Source: CAWIUB01 sp963839175
GTDB lineage: Bacteria > Actinomycetota > Actinomycetes > Mycobacteriales > Jatrophihabitantaceae
Assembly (NCBI GenBank): GCA_963839175.1
Contig: CAWIUB010000022.1
Coordinates: 12,607 to 76,606 of the forward strand
Direction: 5' to 3'
DNA: 64,000 bases
This document shows, piece after piece, positions 18,642 through 26,989 of the stretch. How positions within the stretch are numbered: the stretch's first letter is position 1; each line of letters starts with the position of its first letter. The notes beneath the pieces are model-generated. The model was not told the DNA's origin, made no database searches, and saw only the letters and a program-made list of their open reading frames with translations. A program made the position numbers and the translations under genes.

Positions 18642-19877
18642 TCAGGCGAGCAGGGTTCGGCCGTACCAATCGTGGACGTCCCGCACGCCGGGCAGTGCGA
18701 AGAAGTACCCGCCCCCGGTCGGCGAGATGTAGTCGACGAGCGGCTCGTCGATGAGCCGTCGCTGGGTGGCCTCGAACTGGCGTACCGGATCTTGCTGGAA
18801 GCAGTTGAAGACGAGCCCGACGTCCAGGTTGCAGTTGCCGTCAACGCCGCGGTCGTAGTTGTAGCCGCGGCGCAGGATGCGGCTGTTGTCGGTGGCCGGC
18901 GTTCGCGGGTTCGACAACCGGATGTGGGCGTCCAGCGGGACGACGGTGCCGTGCGGGTCCTTGCCGTAGGCGGGCGTGTCGGTCTCCACGCTGCCGTCGA
19001 GTGGAGCACCCGAGTCGCGACGCCGGCCGATCATCTTCTCCTGCTCGTTCAGCGAGACCCGGTCCCAGAACTCGACGAACATCCGGATGATCCGCAGCAC
19101 GTGGTAGCTGCCGCCCATCGCCCAGCTCGGCTCGTCGGATGCCGCCCACAGCAGCTGCTCGGCGGCCTTCCGGTCCGACGTGACGGGCGGGTTGGCGGTG
19201 CCGTCCTTGAAGCCGAGCTGGTTGCGCGGGGCACCGGACGGCGCGGGGGGCGAGACGAATCCGTCGATGCGGTAACGCAGCTGCATGCCGCCGCGGGTGT
19301 GCTTGCTGATGAGTCGGAGCGCGCGCAGCGTGGTGTCGGGGTGGCCGGCGCAGATCTGTAGCACCAGGTCGCCGTGAGTCTGGGCCGGATCGAGGTTGTC
19401 GTTCGGGAAGGTCCGCATCGGGGTCAGCCGCTTCGGTTTCCGCGCTGCCATCCCGAACCGGTCGTCGAAGAGGGACGCGCCGGCGCCGACTGTCACGGTG
19501 AGCCCGTCTGCGGGAGCCTCGGTGCCCAGCACTGCGTTGTCGGTTGGCGGAGTGCCGACCCCGGGATCGGGCAGCGCGCCGCCCGCGGTCGCCTGCCGGG
19601 CGACGCTAGTGATCGCCTGCAGCAGATCGCGCAGCTCGCGGCGGTCGCCGGCCGTCAGATCGTAGACGGCGAAGATCGCCGCGGGGGGCGGGGGCGTGAG
19701 GATTCCCGCCTGGTGCACGCCGTGGAACGGCACCGCGGGCAGGCGCGTATCGGCTGGGGTGTCGGCCGCCGCGGCGGCCTCCCTCGAGGCCAACGTCGCG
19801 GTGGTGATCGCGGCGGCTCCACCGGCGATGCCCAGGCCGCCGAGGCCTTTGAGGAAGTTCCTGCGGTCCAGACTCAT
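18642..19877 (-). CDS. efeB: Tat-exported Dyp-type haem peroxidase EfeB
   Basis: This 411-residue protein starts at ATG 19877 with a Tat signal (MSLDRRNFLKGLGGLGIAGG, then an alanine-rich cleavage region). The DyP-type core includes the GxxDG motif in NQLGFKDGTANPP and the family block NPRTPATDNSRILRRGYNYD followed by VDGNCNLDVGLVFNCFQQDP. EfeB proteins act outside the membrane in ferrous iron uptake, probably by oxidation or de-ferration chemistry. It lies 79 bases downstream of the efeU-efeO fusion on the same strand, giving the complete EfeUOB set. Confidence 0.93.
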   Translation of the reverse strand: MSLDRRNFLKGLGGLGIAGGAAAITTATLASREAAAAADTPADTRLPAVPFHGVHQAGILTPPPPAAIFAVYDLTAGDRRELRDLLQAITSVARQATAGGALPDPGVGTPPTDNAVLGTEAPADGLTVTVGAGASLFDDRFGMAARKPKRLTPMRTFPNDNLDPAQTHGDLVLQICAGHPDTTLRALRLISKHTRGGMQLRYRIDGFVSPPAPSGAPRNQLGFKDGTANPPVTSDRKAAEQLLWAASDEPSWAMGGSYHVLRIIRMFVEFWDRVSLNEQEKMIGRRRDSGAPLDGSVETDTPAYGKDPHGTVVPLDAHIRLSNPRTPATDNSRILRRGYNYDRGVDGNCNLDVGLVFNCFQQDPVRQFEATQRRLIDEPLVDYISPTGGGYFFALPGVRDVHDWYGRTLLA

Positions 19878-19956
19878 TGGATAACCTCTTCGCGCGAGCG
19901 CTCATCGGCCGCTCGTTCCGCTCCTCGGCGCTGACGCGCCTGCGATGCTCGCTCGC

Positions 19957-21981
19957 TCATTGGCTGCGCACCTCGAGCAGGTCGGGGATCGGGGCGAGCG
20001 TTTCGAGTAGCGCCCCGGTGGCGGCGTTCACTTGTTGCCGGACCGCCAGCGGGGCACGGCCGACAGCGCCGGCGGCCATGGACCGGTCGAGGACGCGCTG
20101 CAGATCGTCCATGTCCCTGGTGGCGTCGGCGACGATGTCGGCGTCGCGCTCGGTGAGTGCCGGCGCCAGCAGGTTCACCAGGACGCGATCCCCGTCCAGG
20201 TCGGCACGAGCGGTGGCGAAGCCCGAACCGGACCCGTAGTCGTCCTGGCCGGTGAGGGTGAACCGCAGGGTGTCCTCGAGGATCTCGTGCGCGCGGATCG
20301 CTACATCGTTCGGGTCGAAGGTGAACGAGGGCAGCTTGGTGTGCAGGACGGTGACCGCCCGGGTCAGCGCGCGAGCTTCGGCGGTCAGCTGTGTCGCGGA
20401 CGCGCCATGCCACAGGCCGGACTCGATGCGGTGGAAGCCGGCGAAGTCCGCGTCGTGTACGTCGCCGGGCAGACCCTGAGCGAGCCCGTCGACACTGTCG
20501 CCGGCCTCGCCGAAGGCGTCGTAAGCTGCGCCGATTCGGTGGTAGGTGAGATGCGCGATGTGCCAGGCGCGCTTGGCTGCGGCGATATCTCCACGCCCGA
20601 GGTCGGCCGCAAGGTCGGCCGTCTGGCGATCCAGCGCTGCGAGCTGGGTGGCGACGAAGGTGCGGTATCGCGCGATGGCCGGTGCCAGCTCGGCCGCGGT
20701 CGCCGGCTTGAGCGCGACGACCGGCACGGTGCTCGAGTTCTCAGTCGCCGTCACCGTGTGACTCGTGGAGACGGTCGTGGGCAGACCCGAATAGACACAC
20801 TGCCAGTGGTACTCACCAGCCCCGAATGTCGCCTGCAGCTGCCGCGTGGTGCCCGGGCCGAGCACCTCGATCTCCGCGGCCACCGCTCCGGTCGCATCGA
20901 CGATGATCTCCACGTCGGCCGCGCGGCTCGAGGAGTTGGTGACCGAGTAGGCCGTGGTACCTGCCCGGGGGGCAGTCCAGGAATCTGCGCAGCCCGTCCC
21001 GGTGATCGTCACGTCCGTCGCCTGCTTCGCACGCCTGCCGGAGTCGACAGCAACCCAGGTAATAGCCGTCATGGCCGGCAGGGCGACCGCTACACCCGAC
21101 GCGATCCACCAGCGGCGCCGGCTGGTTGCCCTCGACACGGGTTCGCGCAGCGATGGCGTGTGCGGCGACCCGGCCGCCCGGCGGAGGAAGAGCCCCAAGG
21201 CCACGACCAGGTATGCGACGTAGGCGGTCACCTGCAGCCACGACATCCGGTTGTCGAGGTTCGTCACTCCGCGCACGAGCTCGGTCCACCAGCTGCCGGT
21301 CGGGACGTGCCGGCTGACGTCGAAGGCGAGATTGTCATTGCCGGGCAGCACGTTCGCGTCCTGCAAGTCGCGCACCCCGTAGGCGAGGACGCCCGCCACG
21401 ATGACGATCAGCACCGCGCCGGTGATCCGGAAGAACCGAGCGAGATCGATCTTCAGCACCCGGCGGTAGAGGCCGACGCACAGCGCGATCGCGATGAGCA
21501 GTCCGATCAGCGCGCCGATCAGCGGAGACGTCGACGATCCCGCCGCCTGCGCGTTCGTCCAGACGAACAGCGCCGCCTCCAGGCCTTCGCGGGCCACGGC
21601 GACGAAGGCGGTGACGACGAGGGCCGCACCGCCGGCCAGCAAGGCATCACCCACCCGGGCTCGCAACTCGCCGGCCATGCCCCGAGCGGCTCGGCGCATC
21701 CAGAAGATCATCGTCGTGACGAGCGCGACGGCCACCAGGCTGGTGACTCCACCGAAGATCTCCTGCGCCCTGGGGCTAATCTCCGCGCGGGTGAAGGTGA
21801 GCACGGCCCCGAACGAGAGGCTCGTCACCGCGGCGGAGGCGACGCCCAGCCAGACCGGCGTCAGTGAGCGGCCGGGCGCGAGTTTGCGGACAGCTCCGAT
21901 CAGGATCGTGACGACCAGACCGGCCTCCAGGCCCTCTCGCAGCCCCACCAGCAGGTTGGGGAAGGCGAGCGACCAGGTCAC
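19957..21981 (-). CDS. efeUO: Ferrous iron permease EfeU fused to EfeO (single polypeptide)
   Basis: This 674-residue protein joins two usually separate subunits. Residues 1-270 are the FTR1/EfeU permease with seven membrane segments and two REGLE motifs (LLVGLREGLEAGLVV and VAREGLEAALFVW). After one more membrane segment near 305-325, the rest is EfeO: a cupredoxin-like region (TITGTGCADSWTAPRAGTTA to HWQCVYSGLP) and an M75 helical domain with FHRIESGLWHG. The start is GTG 21981. An iron box lies 5-23 bases upstream, so iron repression is likely. The fusion would fix the periplasmic-side EfeO domain to its permease. Confidence 0.9.
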   Translation of the reverse strand: MTWSLAFPNLLVGLREGLEAGLVVTILIGAVRKLAPGRSLTPVWLGVASAAVTSLSFGAVLTFTRAEISPRAQEIFGGVTSLVAVALVTTMIFWMRRAARGMAGELRARVGDALLAGGAALVVTAFVAVAREGLEAALFVWTNAQAAGSSTSPLIGALIGLLIAIALCVGLYRRVLKIDLARFFRITGAVLIVIVAGVLAYGVRDLQDANVLPGNDNLAFDVSRHVPTGSWWTELVRGVTNLDNRMSWLQVTAYVAYLVVALGLFLRRAAGSPHTPSLREPVSRATSRRRWWIASGVAVALPAMTAITWVAVDSGRRAKQATDVTITGTGCADSWTAPRAGTTAYSVTNSSSRAADVEIIVDATGAVAAEIEVLGPGTTRQLQATFGAGEYHWQCVYSGLPTTVSTSHTVTATENSSTVPVVALKPATAAELAPAIARYRTFVATQLAALDRQTADLAADLGRGDIAAAKRAWHIAHLTYHRIGAAYDAFGEAGDSVDGLAQGLPGDVHDADFAGFHRIESGLWHGASATQLTAEARALTRAVTVLHTKLPSFTFDPNDVAIRAHEILEDTLRFTLTGQDDYGSGSGFATARADLDGDRVLVNLLAPALTERDADIVADATRDMDDLQRVLDRSMAAGAVGRAPLAVRQQVNAATGALLETLAPIPDLLEVRSQ

Positions 21982-21986
21982 CTGAG

Positions 21987-22005
21987 GAAGGTTAGGCTAA
22001 CCTAA
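21987..22005. promoter_or_regulatory. IdeR/DmdR (DtxR-family) iron box
   Basis: The 19 bases gaAGGTTAGGCTAACCTAA match the actinobacterial iron-box consensus TTAGGTTAGGCTAACCTAA at 17 of 19 positions. The core TTAGGCTAACCTAA is a near-perfect palindrome. It lies only five bases before the efeUO start codon on the minus strand, so bound Fe-repressor would block transcription initiation or early elongation; a leaderless transcript is possible. Confidence 0.88.
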
Positions 22006-22049
22006 CTACGGTGGCAAGCACGGTCCGGCACGTCGCACCGACCGCACGA

Positions 22050-22220
22050 TCACTTGCCGGTGCTCGCCGGCCGCACCCGGGCGAACATGGCCGCGGCCTC
22101 CTCGACCGCCTTCTCGTACTCGGCGGGCGCCAACTGCCCGGATCCGCCGTGCTGCTTGTTGAGCGCGACCACCCGATCGATGTATCGGGCGGCGTTAGCC
22201 TTCCGGTCCGATGTCGTCAT
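22050..22220 (-). CDS. Small hypothetical protein
   Basis: A 56-residue frame from ATG 22220 (MTTSDRKANAARYIDRVVAL) ending VRPASTGK. It overlaps the 3' end of the 107-residue gene upstream by 26 bases. It looks like an amphipathic helical protein. No family was recognised. It is probably the third gene of a small operon. Confidence 0.6.
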   Translation of the reverse strand: MTTSDRKANAARYIDRVVALNKQHGGSGQLAPAEYEKAVEEAAAMFARVRPASTGK

Positions 22221-22518
22221 CTGCCAGATCCTCCCAGGTTCGGTCGAGGATGAGGTCGGCAAAGTATTCGTACCAGTATTTCTGCGTCAGCCGATGCTCC
22301 GCGAGATACGTCTCGAGCGGCTCGGACACTTTCAGCGCCAGTTCGAGGGGCATCGCGACATCGTCGATGCGAACCGGCAACCCGGCCTGCCGGATGTAGC
22401 TGGATGCGTACCGGTACGCCTCGGCGGCCATCGCCGCGAACAGCTCCCGGTGCCGCTCGAGGAACTCGACGAGGCCGGCGTCGCTAAGGCGCTGCTCGTT
22501 CTCCGCGGTCAGCCCCAC
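22195..22518 (-). CDS. Hypothetical protein, 107 residues
   Basis: I chose GTG 22518 (VGLTAENEQRLSDAGL), which lies two bases after the stop of the upstream membrane-protein gene; the frame is open to 22620 but that part is antisense-like. The protein is acidic and helical (YRYASSYIRQAGLPVRIDDV, HRLTQKYWYEYFADLILD) and ends in EDLADDDIGPEG. No family was recognised. Confidence 0.65.
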   Translation of the reverse strand: MGLTAENEQRLSDAGLVEFLERHRELFAAMAAEAYRYASSYIRQAGLPVRIDDVAMPLELALKVSEPLETYLAEHRLTQKYWYEYFADLILDRTWEDLADDDIGPEG

Positions 22519-22520
22519 GG

Positions 22521-22901
22521 TCAGCTCCCCCAGACGATGCGCAGCAGCACGTGCGCGACAGCCGCGGCGAGCAACGCCAGCTGCAGGAAGAACGTGACGA
22601 CCGCCAGCACGTACAGCCACTGGACATCGCCGAGCGCGACGAGCCAGCTCGCAGCGAGCACAGTCGACAGCAGACTGGTCGCGAAGGCGACGATCACAGT
22701 GATGGCGGGCCGCCGGTACCGGGCCAGGATCGACCGTGACGTGCCTGGCTGGAATGCCCGGACCCCGGTGACGACCAGGCCCAGGAACACCAGGGTCAAT
22801 CCGGCGATCCCTGCGGACGCGCCGACCGCCGCCATCATGACGTCCCTGTGCTCCGTCACTGCATCACCAACCATCGCGATAGCCGCAGTATTCGCTTCCA
22901 C
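22521..22901 (-). CDS. Small integral membrane protein
   Basis: This 126-residue protein has three hydrophobic segments: AAVGASAGIAGLTLVFLGLV, a middle one (PAITVIVAFATSLLSTVLAA) and a last one (LYVLAVVTFFLQLALLAAAV). The start is either GTG 22901 or the internal ATG at 22874. It heads a three-gene minus-strand operon of unknown function, divergent from the membrane protein at 23059. Confidence 0.65.
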   Translation of the reverse strand: MEANTAAIAMVGDAVTEHRDVMMAAVGASAGIAGLTLVFLGLVVTGVRAFQPGTSRSILARYRRPAITVIVAFATSLLSTVLAASWLVALGDVQWLYVLAVVTFFLQLALLAAAVAHVLLRIVWGS

Positions 22902-22920
22902 GCAGGGCGGCTCGACGAGC

Positions 22921-22939
22921 CACGCCGCGGCGCGGCGTG
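22921..22939. promoter_or_regulatory. GC-rich palindrome between divergent genes
   Basis: CACGCCGCGGCGCGGCGTG is an 8-bp inverted repeat around a 3-bp centre. It sits between the divergent starts at 22901 and 23059, so it could be an operator or simply a GC-rich hairpin. Confidence 0.3.
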
Positions 22940-23058
22940 AGCTGAAACCATGCGGAATACCTCGGAATCTGTTCGTCCGCGTCAGTCCCTACGAACGCCG
23001 TGATCGGGTATGTTCCGCGATGGCTTTCCATATCCCACCCAAACGGAGGAACCGGGAC

Positions 23059-23640
23059 ATGAGGCGCAGAACCTTCGACATCCTGGTGAGTACGGGCGGC
23101 CTATTCCTCGCGGCCGTCCTGATCGTCGCCGGCGTGCTGCTGACCTGGGCTCACAACTTCGTGTCGCATGAGGTGCACACTCAGCTCGCCGCGCAGAAGA
23201 TCTTCTTCCCACCGAAGGGCAGCCAGGCAATCGCCGGTCCCGAGTTCAAAGCGATGCAAAAGTACGCCGGCCAGCAGATGACTAACGGGGACCAAGCCCA
23301 GACCTACGCCGACCACTTCATCGCGGTGCATCTGCAGGAGATCGGCGGCGGCAAGACGTATGCCCAGCTAAGTTCCGAAGCTCAAGCGAACCCCACCGAC
23401 ACCAAGCTGGCAGCCACCGTTGAGACGGTGTTCAAAGGCGAGACGCTGCGCGGACTCCTCCTCAACGCCTACGCCTTCGGTCGCGTCGCCACGATCGCTG
23501 GTATCGCCGCGATCGCTGCGTTCGTCGCCGCCGCGGTCATGCTCGTGCTCGGCGCTCTAGGCCTGTGGCATTCCCGCCGCGTTGCGCCGACCGCTGAGAT
23601 TCCTGCTGGGCAGCCACCCGCGACGCCTGAGCAGGAGTAG
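23059..23640 (+). CDS. Membrane protein with two transmembrane segments and external loop
   Basis: This 193-residue protein starts at ATG 23059 with a good ribosome site (cggaggaacc). Hydrophobic segments lie near residues 7-30 (GLFLAAVLIVAGVLLTWA) and 140-170 (ATIAGIAAIAAFVAAAVMLV). The roughly 110-residue loop between them (SHEVHTQLAAQKIFFPPKGS, FKAMQKYAGQQMTNGDQAQT) is probably extracellular. A proline-rich tail follows. This architecture is common in actinobacterial membrane proteins of unknown function. Confidence 0.8.
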   Translation: MRRRTFDILVSTGGLFLAAVLIVAGVLLTWAHNFVSHEVHTQLAAQKIFFPPKGSQAIAGPEFKAMQKYAGQQMTNGDQAQTYADHFIAVHLQEIGGGKTYAQLSSEAQANPTDTKLAATVETVFKGETLRGLLLNAYAFGRVATIAGIAAIAAFVAAAVMLVLGALGLWHSRRVAPTAEIPAGQPPATPEQE

Positions 23641-23676
23641 GCGGGCTCCGTCAGCGCAGGTCGCTCATCGTCTCGG

Positions 23677-24861
23677 TCAGCCTTGGCAGGCAGGGGGCAC
23701 GTCGAGCGTGATGACATGTCCGGCGTTGATCGCGTATGCGAGGGCGGTGGGGCTGCGGCTGGTGGATACGACCGGGCCATCGATGTTGGCGAATAGAGCG
23801 TCGACTTCGCCGGTTACGGCATCGAGGCAGGTCAGCGTCCCGTTACTGGCGTCGTGTTCCCAGATGACGAAGTCCCCACTGCCGAGGACCGCGCCGGCAG
23901 TCGCGCTCGTCTGGGCCGGGGTTGGCGGTGCGGGTTGCAGCGTGCCGGGGTCTAGCCGCTGCAGGTGGTTGTGCCGCTCGGTGGTCCCGCTGATCCAGAT
24001 CTGGGAGAGGACGTCGGCGATCGACAGATTGCTTAACGGCACTGTGGGCCCGTCGAGCACTTGCGCCGCGCCGGTCCGCATGATCCACAACGATGCCGGG
24101 TCACCGGTTGACGCAACCAGCAGCCGATGCTGGGATGGGTCTGCGACCAGGGCACCCACACCGCCGCCCAGCCCGGACGGGGCGGCCAGTAGGGCCACCG
24201 TCGTCGCGCGCAGTTCGACGAGCCCGGCTCGGCCACCCAGATAGAGCGCTCCGTCCAGGACCGCGCCGGTCGTCACGGCGAAGGGCACCAGCCGGTCCGC
24301 GGTCACGCTGAGGGTGTCCGCGTCGTAGCCACGCACCCGTACCCCTCCCGCGGTCCCATCGCTGATCACCCACAACCGGTGGTTCGGCTCATCGAGGACC
24401 GCGAACCTAGGCCCGGGCAGCGCGGGCACACTCTGGCGCGTAGTGCGGCCTATCGCCGATAGGCCTGCTGGCCGATCCAATAGCACATATAGGGTGTTGT
24501 CTTCGCTGTTGAGGACCAGGCCGACCGGCGAGCCCGGACCCACACTCACCTGTGGGCCAGCGTGGCCTACCGCCGCTGGTGGCGGCGGGATCGGCAGCAT
24601 CGCGGCCGCGCTCGGCCAGGCCGGCGCGCTGTGCGGGTGCGACCCGGATAAGTGGCGGGCGCTGATCGCCGCAATGATCGATGCGGCCAGGAACAGCCCC
24701 TTACCCACGGTCGGCCAGCGCCTGCGCGACACGCCGGCGCGGCCGAAATTGATGACGTCGTACTCGACCGAGTCTGCCGTGTCGCCCGGTCGTCCCGGAT
24801 CGGCGTCGACCAGCTCGAACCCGAAACCGCGCTGATCGGCGCCACCCGAACGGGTGGTCAC
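23677..24861 (-). CDS. Membrane-anchored beta-propeller-like protein
   Basis: This 394-residue protein starts at GTG 24861, preceded by a GGGGGAG ribosome site. After a basic N-terminal part there is one hydrophobic segment (GKGLFLAASIIAAISARHL) and then a proline-rich spacer. The rest is repeated beta-rich units such as SPVGLVLNSEDNTLYVLLDR, FAVLDEPNHRLWVISDG, GALVADPSQHRLLVASTGD and VVSTSRSPTALAYAINAGHV, which suggest a YVTN/NHL-like propeller outside the membrane. No catalytic residues were seen. The gene faces the acVLRF1-like gene divergently. Confidence 0.75.
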   Translation of the reverse strand: MTTRSGGADQRGFGFELVDADPGRPGDTADSVEYDVINFGRAGVSRRRWPTVGKGLFLAASIIAAISARHLSGSHPHSAPAWPSAAAMLPIPPPPAAVGHAGPQVSVGPGSPVGLVLNSEDNTLYVLLDRPAGLSAIGRTTRQSVPALPGPRFAVLDEPNHRLWVISDGTAGGVRVRGYDADTLSVTADRLVPFAVTTGAVLDGALYLGGRAGLVELRATTVALLAAPSGLGGGVGALVADPSQHRLLVASTGDPASLWIMRTGAAQVLDGPTVPLSNLSIADVLSQIWISGTTERHNHLQRLDPGTLQPAPPTPAQTSATAGAVLGSGDFVIWEHDASNGTLTCLDAVTGEVDALFANIDGPVVSTSRSPTALAYAINAGHVITLDVPPACQG

Positions 24862-24966
24862 CAGGCCAGTCTCCCCCGCATCGGGCCGACAAACCAGAGT
24901 GTTCCGGTGCTCCGGCGAGAAGTCTCGGTAGGGCCGGACGGCCGGTAGTCGTGGTGAGCTGGACCA

Positions 24967-25600
24967 GTGAGTAGGCGCCGGGTGAGTGTCTCTGTCGAAC
25001 GGCTGGCTAGATGGCTGGAGGGCTTTACGGACCGTCACGGCGCGACGGTGACCGAGGCCGATGCAACCGAGGTGCGGCTCATCGGCGCCGACGGCGCCCG
25101 CGCGTGGCTCGTCGTGCCCTTTCCGCCGCTGCGTGCGGTCGGGTCCGACGAGGACGCGCGCGCCGTACTGATCGCCCACGCGGGCCGCCGCCGCACGGTC
25201 GGCGTGCTGCTCGTGCGCCGGCGCGCTCATGCGATCGGTGTCTTCGCCGGCAGCGACCTCGTCGCATCCAAGGTCGACTCCTCGTACGTGCAGGGAACCA
25301 CCCGGGCCGGCGGATGGTCGCAGCAGCGTTTCGCCCGGCGCCGGGCTAACCAAGCACGAGCCGCAGTTTCCGACGCGGCGGATGCGGCCGCCCATCCTGC
25401 TGCCCTACGCCGCCCAGCTCGACGCGGTCATCTGCGGTGGCGACCGGTCCGCGGTCGACGCGGTCTTGGCCGATCCCCGACTCGATACGTTCGGCGACCT
25501 GCGCCGCGGTCCGTTCCTTTCCGTGCCCGACCCGCGGCTGCGGGTGCTGCAGGCTACGCCGGACCAGTTCCGAGCTGTTCAGGTCACCCTCGAGCCCTGA
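24967..25600 (+). pseudogene. acVLRF1-type peptidyl-tRNA hydrolase gene with a one-base frameshift
   Basis: The N-terminal frame from 24967 carries the actinobacterial Vms1-like release-factor signature GTTRAGGWSQQRFARRRANQ, whose Gln-containing loop replaces the GGQ of release factors. After DAADAAA near 25390 the frame is lost. The expected continuation ILLPYAAQLDAVICGGDRSA through TPDQFRAVQVTLEP is in another frame and ends at 25600. One extra base in gcggccgcccatcctg explains it. Total length (634 bp) fits an intact gene of about 210 residues plus one base, so assembly error is as likely as decay. Confidence 0.85.
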
Positions 25601-25720
25601 GAACACGCGATGAACGACGTCAGACGCCGACTGGCGCACTGGGTCCTGTCGATATCGCTAGCCCGCACACGGAAGCAGCTCGTGCTGCGGCCTCGCGCCG
25701 GGTGGGGTTGCGTCGCGGCC

Positions 25721-25753
25721 AATAAAGTGATAGCTATTGGATATCACTTTATT
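25721..25753. promoter_or_regulatory. Perfect 12-bp inverted repeat before the SPFH operon
   Basis: The arms aataaagtgata (25721-25732) and tatcactttatt (25742-25753) are exact reverse complements around a 9-base spacer. It ends 17 bases before the SPFH start and is strikingly AT-rich against the GC-rich surroundings, so it is probably an operator overlapping the promoter. The small Arc-like protein encoded by the second gene of the operon is a candidate binder. Confidence 0.75.
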
Positions 25754-25770
25754 GAAGCGGGAGAACGCCG

Positions 25771-26685
25771 GTGACCTCAGCTCAGGAATCCACGCAACCA
25801 ACGGCGGTCCCGGTCGGCCACGAGGGCGCTCGGGTCAATATTGAGGAACGCCCGGCGCGCGCGCTCAGCGGCCTACTCGGCGTCGTGGTGCTCGTTGTTT
25901 GCATCATCGCTGGGATCGCCCTGGCTTTCACTCCTGTCAAGCCGCTGATTGTCCTGCCGGTCCTGGTGTTCCTCGTGGTGCTGTTCTCGTTGGTGATCGT
26001 CCAACCCGGTCAGACCAGAGTCATCCAGTTCTTCGGCCGTTACGTCGGCACGGTCAGACGGCCGGGGCTGTCATGGGTGCAGCCCCTGACGATGCGCCAC
26101 GACATCAGCGTGCGCGTCCGGAACTTCGAAACCAATCACCTCAAGGTCAACGACGCCGACGGCAACCCTGTCGAGATCGCCGCCATCGTCGTCTGGCAGG
26201 TCGCCGATACCTCGAAAGCGGTTTACGCCGTCGATGACAACCGCAACTTCGTGTCTGTCCAGGCCGAATCCGCATTGCGTCACGTCGCCACTACCCACCC
26301 CTACGACGTCGCCGGTGACGACGGCACGTCGCTGCGGGGCTCGACCGACGTTGTCGCCGGCGAGCTCGCCCTGGAGGTCGCCCGCCGTGTGTCTCTTGCC
26401 GGCGTCGAGATAGTCGAGGTGCGCATCAGCCACCTCGCCTACTCTTCGGAGATCGCCCAGGCGATGCTGCGGCGGCAGCAAGCCAACGCCGTCGTCGCTG
26501 CACGCTCCCGCATCGTCGAGGGCGCGGTCGGGATGGTGGAGATGGCGCTACAACGCCTCAACGAGCGCGGCATCGTCGACCTCGACGAGGAACGCAAGGC
26601 CGCCATGGTGAGCAACCTGATGGTCGTTCTGTGCGGCGACCAGCCCGCATCGCCGATCGTCAACGCCGGGTCGCTCTACACGTGA
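25771..26685 (+). CDS. SPFH/Band 7 (stomatin-prohibitin) domain membrane protein
   Basis: This 304-residue protein starts at GTG 25771. Two hydrophobic stretches at about 35-80 (VVVLVVCIIAGIALAFTPVK, LPVLVFLVVLFSLVIV) anchor it. The SPFH domain follows: VQPGQTRVIQFFGRYVGTVR, VRNFETNHLKVNDADGNPVE, VEIVEVRISHLAYSSEIAQA and a coiled-coil-like MLRRQQANAVVAARSRIVEG. SPFH proteins organise membrane microdomains and protease complexes. The next gene overlaps its stop (GTGA) and encodes an Arc-like protein, a pairing that suggests a regulated two-gene unit. Confidence 0.92.
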   Translation: MTSAQESTQPTAVPVGHEGARVNIEERPARALSGLLGVVVLVVCIIAGIALAFTPVKPLIVLPVLVFLVVLFSLVIVQPGQTRVIQFFGRYVGTVRRPGLSWVQPLTMRHDISVRVRNFETNHLKVNDADGNPVEIAAIVVWQVADTSKAVYAVDDNRNFVSVQAESALRHVATTHPYDVAGDDGTSLRGSTDVVAGELALEVARRVSLAGVEIVEVRISHLAYSSEIAQAMLRRQQANAVVAARSRIVEGAVGMVEMALQRLNERGIVDLDEERKAAMVSNLMVVLCGDQPASPIVNAGSLYT

Positions 26686-26879
26686 GCCAGGACCGCAAAC
26701 AGGTCTTGCTCCGCATCGACCCCGCCGTGCACGACGCACTCGCCCGATGGGCGACCGACGAGTTCCGCAGCCTCAACGCACACATCGAAATGCTGCTACG
26801 CCAAGCCCTCACCAGCGCAGGACGAATGCCTAAGCGCGCCGGCTCGCTACCCAGACGCGGCCGCCCACCTGCCGGTTGA
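26682..26879 (+). CDS. Small Arc-type ribbon-helix-helix protein
   Basis: This 65-residue protein from GTG 26682 (VSQDRKQVLLRIDPAVHDAL) continues ARWATDEFRSLNAHIEMLLR, the strand-helix-helix of Arc/CopG DNA-binding proteins, and ends in a basic Arg/Pro/Gly tail. It overlaps the SPFH stop by four bases. I infer that it is the operon's own repressor acting at the palindrome at 25721-25753. Confidence 0.78.
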   Translation: MSQDRKQVLLRIDPAVHDALARWATDEFRSLNAHIEMLLRQALTSAGRMPKRAGSLPRRGRPPAG

Positions 26880-26950
26880 AACACGGATGTTCCGCTCACA
26901 TGTGCAGCTGTGATGGGCGGCGCCGGCCGCCGCGCCGTCGCCGCTGCGGC

Positions 26951-26982
26951 ACCACCACCACCACCACCACCACCACCACCAC
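26951..26982. repeat. (ACC)n trinucleotide microsatellite
   Basis: Ten tandem ACC units plus a partial eleventh lie in the short convergent gap between the Arc-like gene and the 3' end of dnaB. Pure trinucleotide runs of this length are unusual in non-coding actinobacterial DNA and are prone to length change. Confidence 0.9.
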
Positions 26983-26989
26983 ATCGTCG

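Noticed and set aside
20032..21867. Plus-strand open frame of about 610 codons opposite efeUO
   Set aside because: Antisense shadow with Arg/Gly-rich composition; the opposite strand encodes obvious EfeU and EfeO domains.
26951..26982. CRISPR-like array
   Set aside because: It is a simple trinucleotide run without spacers; no array or cas gene was found in the window.
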